Source: Lachnospiraceae bacterium
GTDB taxonomy: Bacteria; Bacillota; Clostridia; Lachnospirales; Lachnospiraceae
NCBI GenBank assembly: GCA_029006155.1
Contig: JAQXGF010000006.1
Coordinates: forward strand, 1 to 50,607
DNA length: 50,607 nucleotides
Direction of reading: 5' to 3'
The position numbers were made by a program, and so were the translations under genes. Numbering within the stretch: position 1 is the stretch's first letter; every line of letters begins with the position of its first letter. Positions 25,187 to 34,575 of this stretch are shown in pieces. Under the pieces are notes generated by a model. That model was not told the DNA's origin and did no database searches. It was given only the letters and a program-made list of their open reading frames with translations.

Positions 25187-26578
25187 ATGGATCGCATATG
25201 GCACAGTATCAGACGGATTGGTACATCTTTTCTGCTGCTTCTTCTGACCTTGCTTATGCTTCCGGCCGGAAGCGCACAGGCGGCGACAAAGATAAAAGGA
25301 ATCGATGTTTCCCGCTGGCAGGGAAAGGTAGACTGGAAGAAGGTAAAGGCGAGCGGTGTGGAGTTTGTCATGCTCGGGATCGGGCGCTACCACAATGGGG
25401 TGCGCGTCCCGGATACGGAGTTTACCTACAATATAAAAAATGCACTGGCGAACGGCATTGAGGTCGGCGTATACCTCTATTCTGAGGCGGGTGATGTAAA
25501 GACCGCGAAGAAAGAGGCACAGTTCATGCTGGATATGATCGATGGCTATAAGATCAGTTATCCGGTGGCCTTCGACATCGAAGACGAGGTACACCGCAAA
25601 ATGACAAACAAACAGCGTACCGACATTACGATTGCATTTCTGGAAGAGATCGAAAAGGCCGGTTATTATCCGATGGTCTACGCGAGCCAGAGCTGGCTGG
25701 ATAACAGTCTGGATCTAACCCGCCTGACGAAGTACGACAAATGGGTGGCGCGCTGGGCATCTTCGACTTCTTTTAAGCCGCTCTCGATGTGGCAGTATAC
25801 CAACAAAGGAAAAGTCAGCGGTATTACGACAAATGTGGACCTGGATTATTCCTATAAGGATTATACAAAGATCGTGACACCGCGGACACATGCCCTGACA
25901 AAGGCGGATACCGGAAGCGGCGAGACGGAAAAGCCGTCGGAAGACGTAAAAGCGCAGGCGGGCTGGAAGGTAAGCGGCAAGAAATACTGGTACCAGAAGG
26001 CAGACGGTACAAGGGCAAAGAAGGGCTGGTTGACAGTCGGCGAGGATAAATTTTATCTGGATGCGAGCGGCTACCGTGTAAGTGGCTGGAAGAAAATCAG
26101 CGGCAAGTATTACTACTTCAGCCCGAAGACCGGTGCGATGCAGACCGGCTGGCTGAAGCTTGGCAGCAAATATTATTATCTGAAGGCCGATGGTGCACGG
26201 GCGACCGGCTGGGTAAAGGTGGACGGAGGACGCTACTATCTGGACAAGAACGGCGTACGGAAATACGGCTGGCTGACAGTCGGAGGAAAGAAATACCTGC
26301 TCGGTACGAAGACCGGAAAGGCATGCACGGGCTGGACAAAGTATCGCGGTAAAATTTATTATTTCAGCACACAGACCGGGCAGATGCGCAAAGGCTGGCT
26401 TACCTTTGGCGATAACAAATATTATACGAAGAGTGACGGTGTGCGTGCGGCTGGATGGACGAAAATCAAAGGAAAATGGTATTACTTTAATAAAAAAGAC
26501 GGCGTGATGAAAAAGAGCTGCAAAGTCGGCAAATACCGTTTTGATGAAAATGGCGTCTGCGCAAACTATAAGAAATAA
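25187..26578 (+). CDS. Secreted GH25 lysozyme with cell-wall-binding repeats
   Basis: Muramidase that cuts peptidoglycan. Signal peptide MDRIWHSIRRIGTSFLLLLL...AQA; GH25 domain from residue 37 with KGIDVSRWQGKVDW and the catalytic pair region FDIEDEVHR; it ends near DLDYSYKDY. After a Thr/Ser/Glu linker there are about nine aromatic repeats of the choline/cell-wall-binding type (for example GWKKISGKYYYFSPKTGAMQ, GWLKLGSKYYYLKADGAR). The last repeat is degenerate with two Cys. Length 463. AAAGGAGG lies eight bases before the ATG. Likely housekeeping wall turnover or defence against other bacteria; no phage genes are nearby. Confidence 0.93.
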   Translation: MDRIWHSIRRIGTSFLLLLLTLLMLPAGSAQAATKIKGIDVSRWQGKVDWKKVKASGVEFVMLGIGRYHNGVRVPDTEFTYNIKNALANGIEVGVYLYSEAGDVKTAKKEAQFMLDMIDGYKISYPVAFDIEDEVHRKMTNKQRTDITIAFLEEIEKAGYYPMVYASQSWLDNSLDLTRLTKYDKWVARWASSTSFKPLSMWQYTNKGKVSGITTNVDLDYSYKDYTKIVTPRTHALTKADTGSGETEKPSEDVKAQAGWKVSGKKYWYQKADGTRAKKGWLTVGEDKFYLDASGYRVSGWKKISGKYYYFSPKTGAMQTGWLKLGSKYYYLKADGARATGWVKVDGGRYYLDKNGVRKYGWLTVGGKKYLLGTKTGKACTGWTKYRGKIYYFSTQTGQMRKGWLTFGDNKYYTKSDGVRAAGWTKIKGKWYYFNKKDGVMKKSCKVGKYRFDENGVCANYKK

Positions 26579-26586
26579 AAGGGGCA

Positions 26587-26615
26587 TTGCGTTTCCAAAA
26601 TAGCCGTGCTATAAT
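26587..26615 (+). promoter_or_regulatory. Promoter of gpmI
   Basis: TTGCGT (26587-26592), 17-base spacer, TATAAT (26610-26615); a strong candidate about 80 bases before the start codon. Confidence 0.83.
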
Positions 26616-26697
26616 CGTAGCGGCAGAAAAAACTGGCTGACATGAGGCAGATTCAGGTTTTGCATAGAATACACCATATAGAATGAGGAGAAAGAAT

Positions 26698-28233
26698 ATG
26701 AAGAGACCAACGATTTTGATGATTCTCGATGGATATGGACTCAATGATAAGACAGAGGGCAATGCGATCGCACTGGCCAAGACTCCGGTGATGGATGATC
26801 TGATGGCAAAGTACCCGTTTGTAAGAGGAAATGCGAGCGGACTGGCAGTCGGACTGCCGGACGGACAGATGGGCAATTCTGAGGTCGGACATCTGAACAT
26901 GGGTGCAGGCCGCATCGTATATCAGGATCTGACCAGAATTACAAAAGAGATCCAGGATGGCGATTTTTTTGAAAATGCAGAGCTGAAGCGTGCAATGGAA
27001 AACGCAAAAGAGCATGACACTGCGCTTCATCTTTACGGACTGCTTTCCGATGGTGGCGTACACAGCCATATCACACATCTTTATGCGTTGCTCGAGATGG
27101 CAAAGCGCTATGAGCTGAAGAAGGTCTATGTACACTGCTTCCTCGACGGAAGAGATACTCCGCCGGAGTCCGGAAAGGATTACGTACAGGCACTGACGGA
27201 TGAGATGCAGAAGATCGGCATCGGTGAGATTGCGACCGTGAGCGGACGTTATTACGCAATGGACCGTGACAACCGCTGGGACCGTGTCGAGAAGGCATAC
27301 CGTGCACTGACACTCGGCGAGGGCGAGCAGGCAGCATCCGGCGTAGAGGCAGTCGTAAATTCCTATGCAAACGGCGTGACCGATGAGTTTGTGCTTCCGA
27401 CCGTTGTCATGAAGGATGGCAAGCCGACCGCGACCGTACAGGATGGCGATTCTATCATCTTCTTCAACTTCCGTCCGGACCGCGCAAGAGAGATCACCCG
27501 CACGTTCTGCTGTGATGAGTTTGACGGCTTTGACCGTGGCGCACGCAAGCAGGTCGTATACGTATGCTTTACCGAGTACGATGTGACCATCCCGAATAAA
27601 TACATCGCGTTCAAGAAGATCGCGATCACGAATACCTTTGGCGAGTATCTGGCTGCCCATCATATGACGCAGGCGAGAATCGCTGAGACTGAGAAGTATG
27701 CACACGTTACCTTCTTCTTCAACGGCGGTGTCGAGGCTCCGAACGAGGGCGAGGACCGGATTCTGGTCAAGTCCCCGAAAGTAGCGACGTATGACCTGCA
27801 GCCGGAGATGAGTGTGTACGAAGTATGCGACAAAGTCGTTGGTGCGATCACTTCCGGCAAGTACGATGTGATCATCACGAACTTTGCAAACCCGGATATG
27901 GTCGGCCATACCGGCGTCATCCCGGCAGCGATCAAAGCGATCGAGGCAGTGGATGAGTGCGTAGGCAAGGTCGTAGCGGCAGTGAAGAAAGTAGACGCTC
28001 AGATGTTTATCTGTGCAGACCACGGTAACGCAGAGCAGATGATCGACTACACGACCGGTGAGCCGTTTACCGCGCATACGACCAATCAGGTTCCGTTTAT
28101 CCTTGTAAATGCAGATCCGCAGTACAAGCTGCGTGAGGGCGGCCGTCTGGCTGACATCATCCCGACTCTGATCGAGCTGATGGGCATGGAGCAGCCAAAA
28201 GAGATGACCGGAGAGAGCCTGCTTGTAAAATAA
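26698..28233 (+). CDS. gpmI: 2,3-bisphosphoglycerate-independent phosphoglycerate mutase
   Basis: Interconverts 3- and 2-phosphoglycerate in glycolysis, using two metal ions and a phosphoserine intermediate. PTILMILDGYG carries the first metal Asp, and QMGNSEVGHLNMGAGR the nucleophile Ser61. HSHITHLYALL, FLDGRDTPP, GRYYAMDRDNRWDRV and FNFRPDRAREIT mark the transferase insert; FANPDMVGHTG and ADHGNAEQM complete the phosphatase-fold site. Length 511 is normal. ATG at 26698 is chosen because GAGGAG lies nine bases upstream; the in-frame ATG at 26683 overlaps that site. Transcribed alone. Confidence 0.96.
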   Translation: MKRPTILMILDGYGLNDKTEGNAIALAKTPVMDDLMAKYPFVRGNASGLAVGLPDGQMGNSEVGHLNMGAGRIVYQDLTRITKEIQDGDFFENAELKRAMENAKEHDTALHLYGLLSDGGVHSHITHLYALLEMAKRYELKKVYVHCFLDGRDTPPESGKDYVQALTDEMQKIGIGEIATVSGRYYAMDRDNRWDRVEKAYRALTLGEGEQAASGVEAVVNSYANGVTDEFVLPTVVMKDGKPTATVQDGDSIIFFNFRPDRAREITRTFCCDEFDGFDRGARKQVVYVCFTEYDVTIPNKYIAFKKIAITNTFGEYLAAHHMTQARIAETEKYAHVTFFFNGGVEAPNEGEDRILVKSPKVATYDLQPEMSVYEVCDKVVGAITSGKYDVIITNFANPDMVGHTGVIPAAIKAIEAVDECVGKVVAAVKKVDAQMFICADHGNAEQMIDYTTGEPFTAHTTNQVPFILVNADPQYKLREGGRLADIIPTLIELMGMEQPKEMTGESLLVK

Positions 28234-28247
28234 TGGAAGGAAGAGGA

Positions 28248-28297
28248 AGACTCTTAGAACTTTGGAGTAAATCTGAGGTTCTGAGGGTCTTTTTTTT
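28248..28297 (+). terminator. Terminator of gpmI
   Basis: AGACTCTTAGAAC (28248-28260) pairs with GTTCTGAGGGTCT (28278-28290) through 11 Watson-Crick and two G-U pairs, followed by an eight-T run. Confidence 0.92.
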
Positions 28298-28401
28298 CGT
28301 CCTCATTTTTTACACTTTAATTTCACAGTTTTGACACAAAAGTCCCGTATAGTAATAGGAGAAAAAAGGAAATATGCAAATGCCAGAAAGGGGATTTTTT
28401 T

Positions 28402-30006
28402 ATGATAAACAAAAATAAGAAGCCAAATGCATGGAAGCGTTACGGCGCGATCGCGATGGCAGGTGTGGTACTGCTCGGAGCATCTGCAGTGTCAGGAAAG
28501 AATTATCCGACTTCCGTACAGGCGGAGGAGACGGAGACACGGATTACGCTGAATATGGCAGATGATGACAGCAGCGATGCGAAAAATACGACATCCGAAG
28601 AAAAAGAGACCGAGACAGAGAAGAGAATCACCTTAAATGTCGCAGGCGATGAAGCGTCGGATAGTGAGGAAGAGACGGCAGCTGAGACAGAGACAGCGAC
28701 GGAGGCCGAGACCGATGCCGAGACGGAGACAGAGGCTCAGACGGAGACAGAGACAAAAGAGACCTACGCGGCGATCGAGGGTGCACAGTCGGTATCGGAC
28801 GGGATTGTGACAACGGATGTTTCAGCAGTCGTAGAGAACTGCATGCCGTCCATCGTTGCCATTACCGGAAAGTCCGTAGAAGAGATAGAGACTTATTATT
28901 ACGGGACGCAGGAATATGAGGCAGAGAGTGCAGCTTCCGGAATCATTATCGCTCAGAATGATGACGAGCTGCTGATCGCGACGAACAGCCATGTCGTGGC
29001 AGATACAAGCGATCTGAATGTCTGCTTCAGTGCAGAGGCGGATAACACCGATGATCTGGTCGCGCCGGCGAAGATCAAAGGTATGGATAAGGACAATGAG
29101 CTGGCGGTCATCGCGGTACAGCTCTCCGATATTCCGGAGGCCGTCCGGAGCCAGCTGCGGATCGCAAAGCTCGGCGATTCTGATTCATTAAAGGTCGGGC
29201 AGGCAGCGATTGCGATCGGAAACGCACTCGGCTATGGACAGAGCGTGACGAGCGGTATTATCAGCGCACTGAACCGTGAGATTACGATTGATAATTTCTC
29301 CAAGCCGGTCATCATGACCGATGCGGCGATCAACTTTGGCAACAGTGGTGGTGCACTGCTCAATGCGAACGGCGAAGTCATCGGTATTAATGTGGCAAAA
29401 GAAGCCGGTCAGTCTTCCGAGAGCATGGGGTATTCGATCCCGATCAATACGGCGGTTCCGATTCTGAAGGAGCTGGTCAACCGTGAGACGAGAGATAAGC
29501 TCTCCAACAGTGAGAGAGGCTATATCGGTGCGACGGTCGTAGACGTATCCGATGACGCAAAGGATCTTTACAATATGCCACAGGGCGCATTTGTCTATGA
29601 GGTATCCGAGGGATCTGCCGCAGAGCAGGCAGGTATCCATAAGGGCGATATCATTACGAAATTCGAAGGCATCAGCGTGACAGATAAGGAAGACCTGATC
29701 GACCAGATGAGCTACTACAAAGTCGGCGAGACCGTTACGCTGGAAGTGCAGAGCGCGACAAACGGAAGCTATGAGGCACGGGAAGTAGAGGTTACGTTGC
29801 AGCAGGGTGCGGCATCTGCGACGGATGATTCGGATCAGAGCCAGCAGCCAGACGGCAGCGACAGTCAGGGCAGTCAGGACGATCAGCAGGAGAACCCGTT
29901 TGCAGACGGCGGACTGTACGATGGCAGCGACAACAGCGGTGAAAATGGCTCCAATGGACAGTGGTTCTTCCAGGTTCCGGAGCAGAACGGAAACGGTACG
30001 TTCTAA
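28402..30006 (+). CDS. HtrA-like membrane-anchored serine protease (S1C) with PDZ domain
   Basis: Envelope quality-control protease. Basic N-terminus and one membrane helix (YGAIAMAGVVLLGASAV), then a Glu/Thr-rich linker containing two copies of RITLN(M/V)A (residues 47 and 75), the trypsin-like domain, a PDZ domain (GAFVYEVSEGSAAEQAGIHK) and a Ser/Gln/Asp/Gly-rich tail. His197 (TNSHVV) and Ser315 (GNSGGA) occupy catalytic positions. At the catalytic Asp position the sequence is NELAVI, so Glu233 replaces the usual Asp. Length 534. TTGACA occurs at 28331 but lacks a well-spaced good -10. Monocistronic. Confidence 0.9.
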   Translation: MINKNKKPNAWKRYGAIAMAGVVLLGASAVSGKNYPTSVQAEETETRITLNMADDDSSDAKNTTSEEKETETEKRITLNVAGDEASDSEEETAAETETATEAETDAETETEAQTETETKETYAAIEGAQSVSDGIVTTDVSAVVENCMPSIVAITGKSVEEIETYYYGTQEYEAESAASGIIIAQNDDELLIATNSHVVADTSDLNVCFSAEADNTDDLVAPAKIKGMDKDNELAVIAVQLSDIPEAVRSQLRIAKLGDSDSLKVGQAAIAIGNALGYGQSVTSGIISALNREITIDNFSKPVIMTDAAINFGNSGGALLNANGEVIGINVAKEAGQSSESMGYSIPINTAVPILKELVNRETRDKLSNSERGYIGATVVDVSDDAKDLYNMPQGAFVYEVSEGSAAEQAGIHKGDIITKFEGISVTDKEDLIDQMSYYKVGETVTLEVQSATNGSYEAREVEVTLQQGAASATDDSDQSQQPDGSDSQGSQDDQQENPFADGGLYDGSDNSGENGSNGQWFFQVPEQNGNGTF

Positions 30007-30041
30007 CGTAATAAAAACTTAACATTTTTGTAAAAAACAGG

Positions 30042-30070
30042 TTGCAGACCTGTAAAATATCCTGTATAAT
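30042..30070 (+). promoter_or_regulatory. Promoter of the tandem Ig-like/NlpC-like genes
   Basis: TTGCAG (30042-30047), 17-base spacer, TATAAT (30065-30070), about 95 bases before the first of the two paralogues. No terminator was seen between htrA and this promoter. Confidence 0.83.
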
Positions 30071-30163
30071 CCAAGACAGAAGCAATGCGGAGACCGTGAT
30101 TCGTGACATAGAAATCCGGATAGCCGCAGATGACAGCAGTATGTATGGAAGGAGTGTACAAGG

Positions 30164-31609
30164 ATGGAACATGCCGGGAGGCGGAAATGGGTCTGCAGCC
30201 TGTTTTTCGTGTTTTTATTATGGATGAGTATTTCATTTGCGGCGCTGGCAGCACCAGGGACCGGATTAAATAAGACAAAGCTGACACTGATAAAAGGTGC
30301 GACGGAGCAGTTGACACTGTCCGGAGAGGTTTCCGGGAAAATCACATGGAAAAGTTCGAAAAAATCTGTCGTGACGGTCAGCGCGACCGGACGTCTGACG
30401 GCGAAGAAGAAAGGGACGGCGACGGTCACGGCACGTGCAGATGGTAAGACGTATCGTTGCAAGGTGACGGTAAAGCAGCCGGTCACGAGCGTCCGGCTGA
30501 ATCAGAAGAGCATTGCGATCTCGGCCGGTAAGACCTACACATTAAAAGCGACGGTAAAGCCGACGAATGCAAATCTTCGCACGGTCGCATGGACGAGCAG
30601 CGACAAAAGTATCGTGACGGTGACCACGAAAGGAAAGCTCAAAGCAGTGTCTTCCGGCACGGCGGTGATCACAGCGGCGGCAAAAGATGGCAGTGGAAAA
30701 AAGGCGACGTGCAAAATTCTCGTAAAGGCACCGGCACAGCCAAAGGCTGACAAGACCGTCACACTGGATTCGTCCAGCCTTACCTTGCAGGCGGGAAAGA
30801 CCGGTACATTAAAAGCAACGACTTCGGATGGAAGCAAGGTGGCATGGGGGACCTCCGACCGGAACATTGTGACCGTCTCAAATGGAACGTTGACGGCAAA
30901 AAAAGCAGGCACCGCGACGATCGCAGCGCGGCGGCTGGATGGAGCGATGACCGCTTTTTGCAAAGTGACGGTGACGGCAAGTGCAAACGCAACCAATCAG
31001 ACAGAGCCGAAGAAGGATACTACGACGGATACTTCAGCGGATATAAAGCCGCAGGCAGGCGAATCTGCCCTTGCACGGAAATTCCTGAATGTGTTGCAGA
31101 ACTATTCCAACCGCGTTCAGAGTGACAGCACAAATGGATCTGTATGGCGCTACAGCAACAGCGGTGCCGCTTCGACTTGGAGTGCGGCGTTGTCGATGAT
31201 TCAGAAGAAAGGCTATACGTATTGCAACTGCGCGCTGCTGCCGCGGTGGGCGTTGCGGGAGCTTGGGATCATAGATTCAACGAATTTCTGGGGGCTGGCA
31301 GGAGGCGGCATTCAGTTCCGCGGAAATGTAAAGGAACAGCTGCTGAAGCACTGTGAGATCATCAAAGTATACAAGACGCCGAATCAGCTGCTGTCCGAAG
31401 GAAACCTGCTTCCGGGAGATATCTGCACCTGGGTCGAATATCAGCATACGAATGTCTATGCAGGCAATAACCTCTGGTATGATTCGGGAAGGAGCGGAGC
31501 CGTTGGCGGCTATCAGAACGGCACCTTTGTATTTAAGACCTTTGGACCGGCAGCGACCGTAAATATGTCCGGGACAACGGTAGGATATATTATTCGGTTA
31601 GTAAAATGA
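30164..31609 (+). CDS. Secreted Ig-like (BIG2) repeat protein with C-terminal NlpC/P60-like domain, paralogue 1
   Basis: Signal sequence (residues about 10-29: CSLFFVFLLWMSISFAALAA), then three bacterial Ig-like type 2 repeats recognisable by KLTLIKGATEQLTL...ITWKSSKKSVVTVSATGRLTAKKKGTATVTA and its variants, a Thr/Lys linker, and a C-terminal domain of about 185 residues. The last domain has a conserved Cys (YCNCALLPRWAL, Cys356) and a His (QHTNVYAG, His428) after LLPGDICTW, the order seen in NlpC/P60-type cysteine peptidases or amidases. Length 481. GGAAGGAG lies nine bases upstream of the ATG. It probably acts in or on the cell wall; substrate unknown. Paralogue 2 starts 13 bases downstream. 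Confidence 0.82.
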   Translation: MEHAGRRKWVCSLFFVFLLWMSISFAALAAPGTGLNKTKLTLIKGATEQLTLSGEVSGKITWKSSKKSVVTVSATGRLTAKKKGTATVTARADGKTYRCKVTVKQPVTSVRLNQKSIAISAGKTYTLKATVKPTNANLRTVAWTSSDKSIVTVTTKGKLKAVSSGTAVITAAAKDGSGKKATCKILVKAPAQPKADKTVTLDSSSLTLQAGKTGTLKATTSDGSKVAWGTSDRNIVTVSNGTLTAKKAGTATIAARRLDGAMTAFCKVTVTASANATNQTEPKKDTTTDTSADIKPQAGESALARKFLNVLQNYSNRVQSDSTNGSVWRYSNSGAASTWSAALSMIQKKGYTYCNCALLPRWALRELGIIDSTNFWGLAGGGIQFRGNVKEQLLKHCEIIKVYKTPNQLLSEGNLLPGDICTWVEYQHTNVYAGNNLWYDSGRSGAVGGYQNGTFVFKTFGPAATVNMSGTTVGYIIRLVK

Positions 31610-31622
31610 AACGTGGGTACTT

Positions 31623-33086
31623 ATGAAACAGGTACAAACAAATGGCAGAGGTGTGGGCGCGCAAAGACGGCATCGGCAGATGTCGCTTGTGTTTTTACTT
31701 TGCGTGCTGGTACTTTCGGTCGGAATGACTGCGGCGGCGAAAGAGACATTAAGCCAGACGAGCCTGACACTGCTCAAGGGACGCTCTGCCTCACTGAAGG
31801 TGCGAGGAACGAAGAAAAAGGTGCGTTTTACCAGTTCGAAGCGTTCGGTGGCGACCGTCAATGCAAAAGGAAAGGTGACTGCAAAGAAAAAAGGGACGGC
31901 AGTTATCACGGCAAAGGTCGGGAAGAAGAAGCTCAAATGTAAGGTGACGGTACTACAGCCGGTGACAAAGCTGACACTCAGCAGTCGCGGGATCGTGATG
32001 ACAGAGGGCGATATCGGCAAGCTGAAGGCAATCGCCGCACCATCGTCGGCGAACAATAAAAGTGTACACTGGACGAGCAGCGACGAGAATATCGTGCGGG
32101 TAGACCAGTCCGGTAATCTGGAGGCGCTGCAGGCCGGAATGGTCGTCATCTCTGCGACTACGATGGATGGAAGTGGCAAGGATGCTTCCTGCCGCGTTAC
32201 GGTAAAAGGCCGTCCGGCTCCGATGACGATCAGTCAGTCATCCCTCGTCCTCGAGACCGGGGCAAGCCATACGTTGACCGTTTCCAATACGGATGGGGCC
32301 ATCATTATCTGGGGCAGCTCCGATCCGGATGTCGTATCGGTATCAAGGGGGACGGTGATCGGCGGATCTTCCGGTACAGCGGTAGTCACAGCGCAGAAAG
32401 CGGACGGGACGCAGGCAGTCCGTTGCAGCATTACGGTCATTGAGCGAAAGCGTCAGACTGAGCCGACGGAAGCGGCAAAAAAGTTCCTGTCCATTTTGCA
32501 GGGATACTCCGATCAGGTGCGCGCGGATCAGGCGGCCGGGCGTCTGTGGGGCTATTCCAATAAGAGCAAGCTGAACCCAAAGACCTGGAGCGCCGCAAAG
32601 TCCGACTTAAAGACAAAGGGCATTTCCTATAATAACTGTGCGCTTCTGGCAAGACTTGCGCTGCGTGATATGGGGATACTGGGCGAGAGCCAGAACTTCT
32701 GGGGGACGCCGGAAGGTGGCATTCATTTCAACAGCGGGGTGGCGGCGCGTCTGAAAAAGCGTTGCGCGATCATATCCGCCTATGATACGCCGAACAATCT
32801 GATCGCAGAAGGAAAACTGCTTCCGGGCGATATCTGTACATGGACATTTGACTATAACCATACAAACATTTATGCAGGAAATGGACTGTGGTACGATGCC
32901 GGACGCGGCTCGGATGGCAGCTATGTCAGCATCGACACGCTGTCAAAGCAGTACGGGATCAGCCGCAAGAATCTGGAATCCGACAATGGTACTTCCAGCA
33001 TGTTTATTTTTAATTCCTTCGGACCATACGCATCCATCAATATGGATCGTGCGGTCATAGGACAGATCATCCGTGTGATGAAATAA
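31623..33086 (+). CDS. Secreted Ig-like (BIG2) repeat protein with C-terminal NlpC/P60-like domain, paralogue 2
   Basis: Same design as its neighbour: signal segment (MSLVFLLCVLVLSVGMTAAA), three Ig-like repeats, and a C-terminal domain with the matching Cys339 (YNNCALLARLAL) and His413 (YNHTNIYAG) after LLPGDICTW. A segment absent from paralogue 1 (VSIDTLSKQYGISRKNLESD) sits between the active-site region and the terminal strand. Length 487 from ATG 31623; ATG 31680 at the signal helix is an alternative, and neither has a strong ribosome site, which suggests coupling to paralogue 1. Tandem duplication is the simplest origin. Confidence 0.8.
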   Translation: MKQVQTNGRGVGAQRRHRQMSLVFLLCVLVLSVGMTAAAKETLSQTSLTLLKGRSASLKVRGTKKKVRFTSSKRSVATVNAKGKVTAKKKGTAVITAKVGKKKLKCKVTVLQPVTKLTLSSRGIVMTEGDIGKLKAIAAPSSANNKSVHWTSSDENIVRVDQSGNLEALQAGMVVISATTMDGSGKDASCRVTVKGRPAPMTISQSSLVLETGASHTLTVSNTDGAIIIWGSSDPDVVSVSRGTVIGGSSGTAVVTAQKADGTQAVRCSITVIERKRQTEPTEAAKKFLSILQGYSDQVRADQAAGRLWGYSNKSKLNPKTWSAAKSDLKTKGISYNNCALLARLALRDMGILGESQNFWGTPEGGIHFNSGVAARLKKRCAIISAYDTPNNLIAEGKLLPGDICTWTFDYNHTNIYAGNGLWYDAGRGSDGSYVSIDTLSKQYGISRKNLESDNGTSSMFIFNSFGPYASINMDRAVIGQIIRVMK

Positions 33087-33159
33087 AAGATACCGGCGGA
33101 AATAATACCCATTCGGAAAACGTGCATTTACAGAGTGAAATAAATTCATTCGGGACATA

Positions 33160-33192
33160 CTGACTGCAGGGAGAGAAATGAAAAGCAGTCAG
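33160..33192 (+). promoter_or_regulatory. Hairpin abutting the enolase Shine-Dalgarno site
   Basis: CTGACTGC (33160-33167) pairs with GCAGTCAG (33185-33192), whose last two bases are the first two of the enolase AGGAGG. The loop contains GGGAGAG and an ATG (33178) opening a 16-codon frame that overlaps the enolase start. It could modulate enolase translation; this is inference. Confidence 0.5.
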
Positions 33193-33203
33193 GAGGTTTC
33201 GGA

Positions 33204-34526
33204 ATGTGTATGGATATGCCGATTGTAGATGTTTATGCCAGAGAGATCCTTGACTCGAGGGGGAACCCTACGGTCGAGGTGGAAGTAATGACGGAAGATG
33301 AGAGCGTCGGGCGGGCTGCGGTACCGTCCGGCGCTTCGACCGGAGCATATGAGGCTGTGGAGCTGCGCGATGGAGAAGCGCGTTATCGCGGAAAAGGTGT
33401 CGAGCAGGCGTGCCATTACGTCAATACGGTGCTTGCCGATGCGGTTATCGGAGAAAATGTGTACCGACAGGCGATGATCGACCAGATTCTGCGCCGGGAG
33501 GATGGTACGGAAAATAAAAGGCGGTTTGGCGCGAATGGGATTCTCGGCGTGTCACTGGCGGTTGCTGCTGCTGCCGCACAGTCATTGCATATGCCTCTGT
33601 TCCGGTATCTGGGCGGGGTGCATGCGCATGCCATGCCGGTGCCGATGATGAACATTTTAAACGGTGGCTGTCATGCAGATAATACGGTGGACTTGCAGGA
33701 ATTTATGATTATGCCGGTCGGTGCGGAGAATTTTGCACATGCCCTGCAGATGGGGGCTGAGATTTATCACGCCCTGCATGGGCTTTTGAAGGAACGCCGG
33801 ATGGCGACCGGTGTCGGAGATGAGGGCGGATTTGCGCCGGATCTGAGGGATGCGGAGGAAGTGCTCACCCTGCTCTGCGAAGCAGTCGGAAAGGCCGGAT
33901 ATCAGGTGGAGACGGAAGTCGTGATCGCGATCGACGCAGCGGCGAGTGAACTGTACGATGCGGAGCGTGAAGCATACTTTTTTCCGGGCGAGAGCCGGAT
34001 GAAGGGGAAACAGATTTACCGTTCGACAGAGGAGATGATCTCCTATCTGGAGCGTCTTTCCATCAACTTTCCAATTGCATCCATCGAGGATGGGCTGGAT
34101 GAAAATGACTGGGAAGGCTGGCAGGAGTTGACAGGTCGGATCGGTGCACGGACGCAGCTGGTAGGAGACGACCTGTTTGTCACAAATCCGGAGCGACTCT
34201 CGGAAGGGATCGCACGGCAGGCGGCAAATGCGGTGCTTGTAAAAGTGAACCAGATCGGGACATTGACGGAGGCACTTGACACGATAGAGCTCGCACAGAA
34301 AAATGGCTACAGGACGATCCTTTCGCACCGTTCCGGTGAGACAGAAGATACCATAATTGCCGACCTCGCAGTGGCGGTCGGGGCCGGGCAGATCAAGGCC
34401 GGCGCGCCCTGCCGCATGGAACGGGTCGCAAAGTACAATCAGCTGTTGCGGATTGAGGACTGGATCGGGTTGCCTGCGACGTATGAGAACCCGTTCCAAA
34501 CTGCCAATACAGTCTTACGCAAATAA
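33204..34526 (+). CDS. eno: Enolase, with a repeat-derived C-terminus
   Basis: Interconverts 2-phosphoglycerate and phosphoenolpyruvate in glycolysis. Catalytic and metal residues are retained: [78 protein letters not shown] and the Lys in [10 protein letters not shown]. That last motif departs from the usual KTG(S/A)xxR. Length 440. AGGAGG is seven bases before the ATG. The end (about ten residues, QTANTVLRK) and the stop codon lie within a 66-base repeated module (34496-34561), so the normal NLK-type ending has been replaced. It could be a main or a second enolase. Confidence 0.92.
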   Translation: MCMDMPIVDVYAREILDSRGNPTVEVEVMTEDESVGRAAVPSGASTGAYEAVELRDGEARYRGKGVEQACHYVNTVLADAVIGENVYRQAMIDQILRREDGTENKRRFGANGILGVSLAVAAAAAQSLHMPLFRYLGGVHAHAMPVPMMNILNGGCHADNTVDLQEFMIMPVGAENFAHALQMGAEIYHALHGLLKERRMATGVGDEGGFAPDLRDAEEVLTLLCEAVGKAGYQVETEVVIAIDAAASELYDAEREAYFFPGESRMKGKQIYRSTEEMISYLERLSINFPIASIEDGLDENDWEGWQELTGRIGARTQLVGDDLFVTNPERLSEGIARQAANAVLVKVNQIGTLTEALDTIELAQKNGYRTILSHRSGETEDTIIADLAVAVGAGQIKAGAPCRMERVAKYNQLLRIEDWIGLPATYENPFQTANTVLRK

Positions 34527-34561
34527 ATTTGCTCCAGCCTGTCTTTGCAGTTTGTTGCTGC
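34496..34561 (+). repeat. Arm module of the structured repeat, extra copy overlapping enolase end
   Basis: Matches 34663-34728 at 64 of 66 bases. It forms CAAACTGC (34497-34504) with GCAGTTTG (34547-34554), capped by GCAAAT/ATTTGC (34519-34532). The enolase TAA stop (34524-34526) is in the apex of this hairpin. Confidence 0.9.
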
Positions 34562-34575
34562 GATGGATAGTAGAC

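Noticed and set aside
28331..28358. TTGACA-based promoter for the HtrA-like gene
   Set aside because: The only decent -10 (TATAGT at 28348) is 11 bases away; the 16-base-spaced TAATAG matches at three positions only, so it is not listed as a feature.
28516..28770. GAGACGGAGACA-like direct repeats as a mobile or CRISPR-like repeat
   Set aside because: They are codon-level repeats of a Glu/Thr-rich linker within one coding frame.
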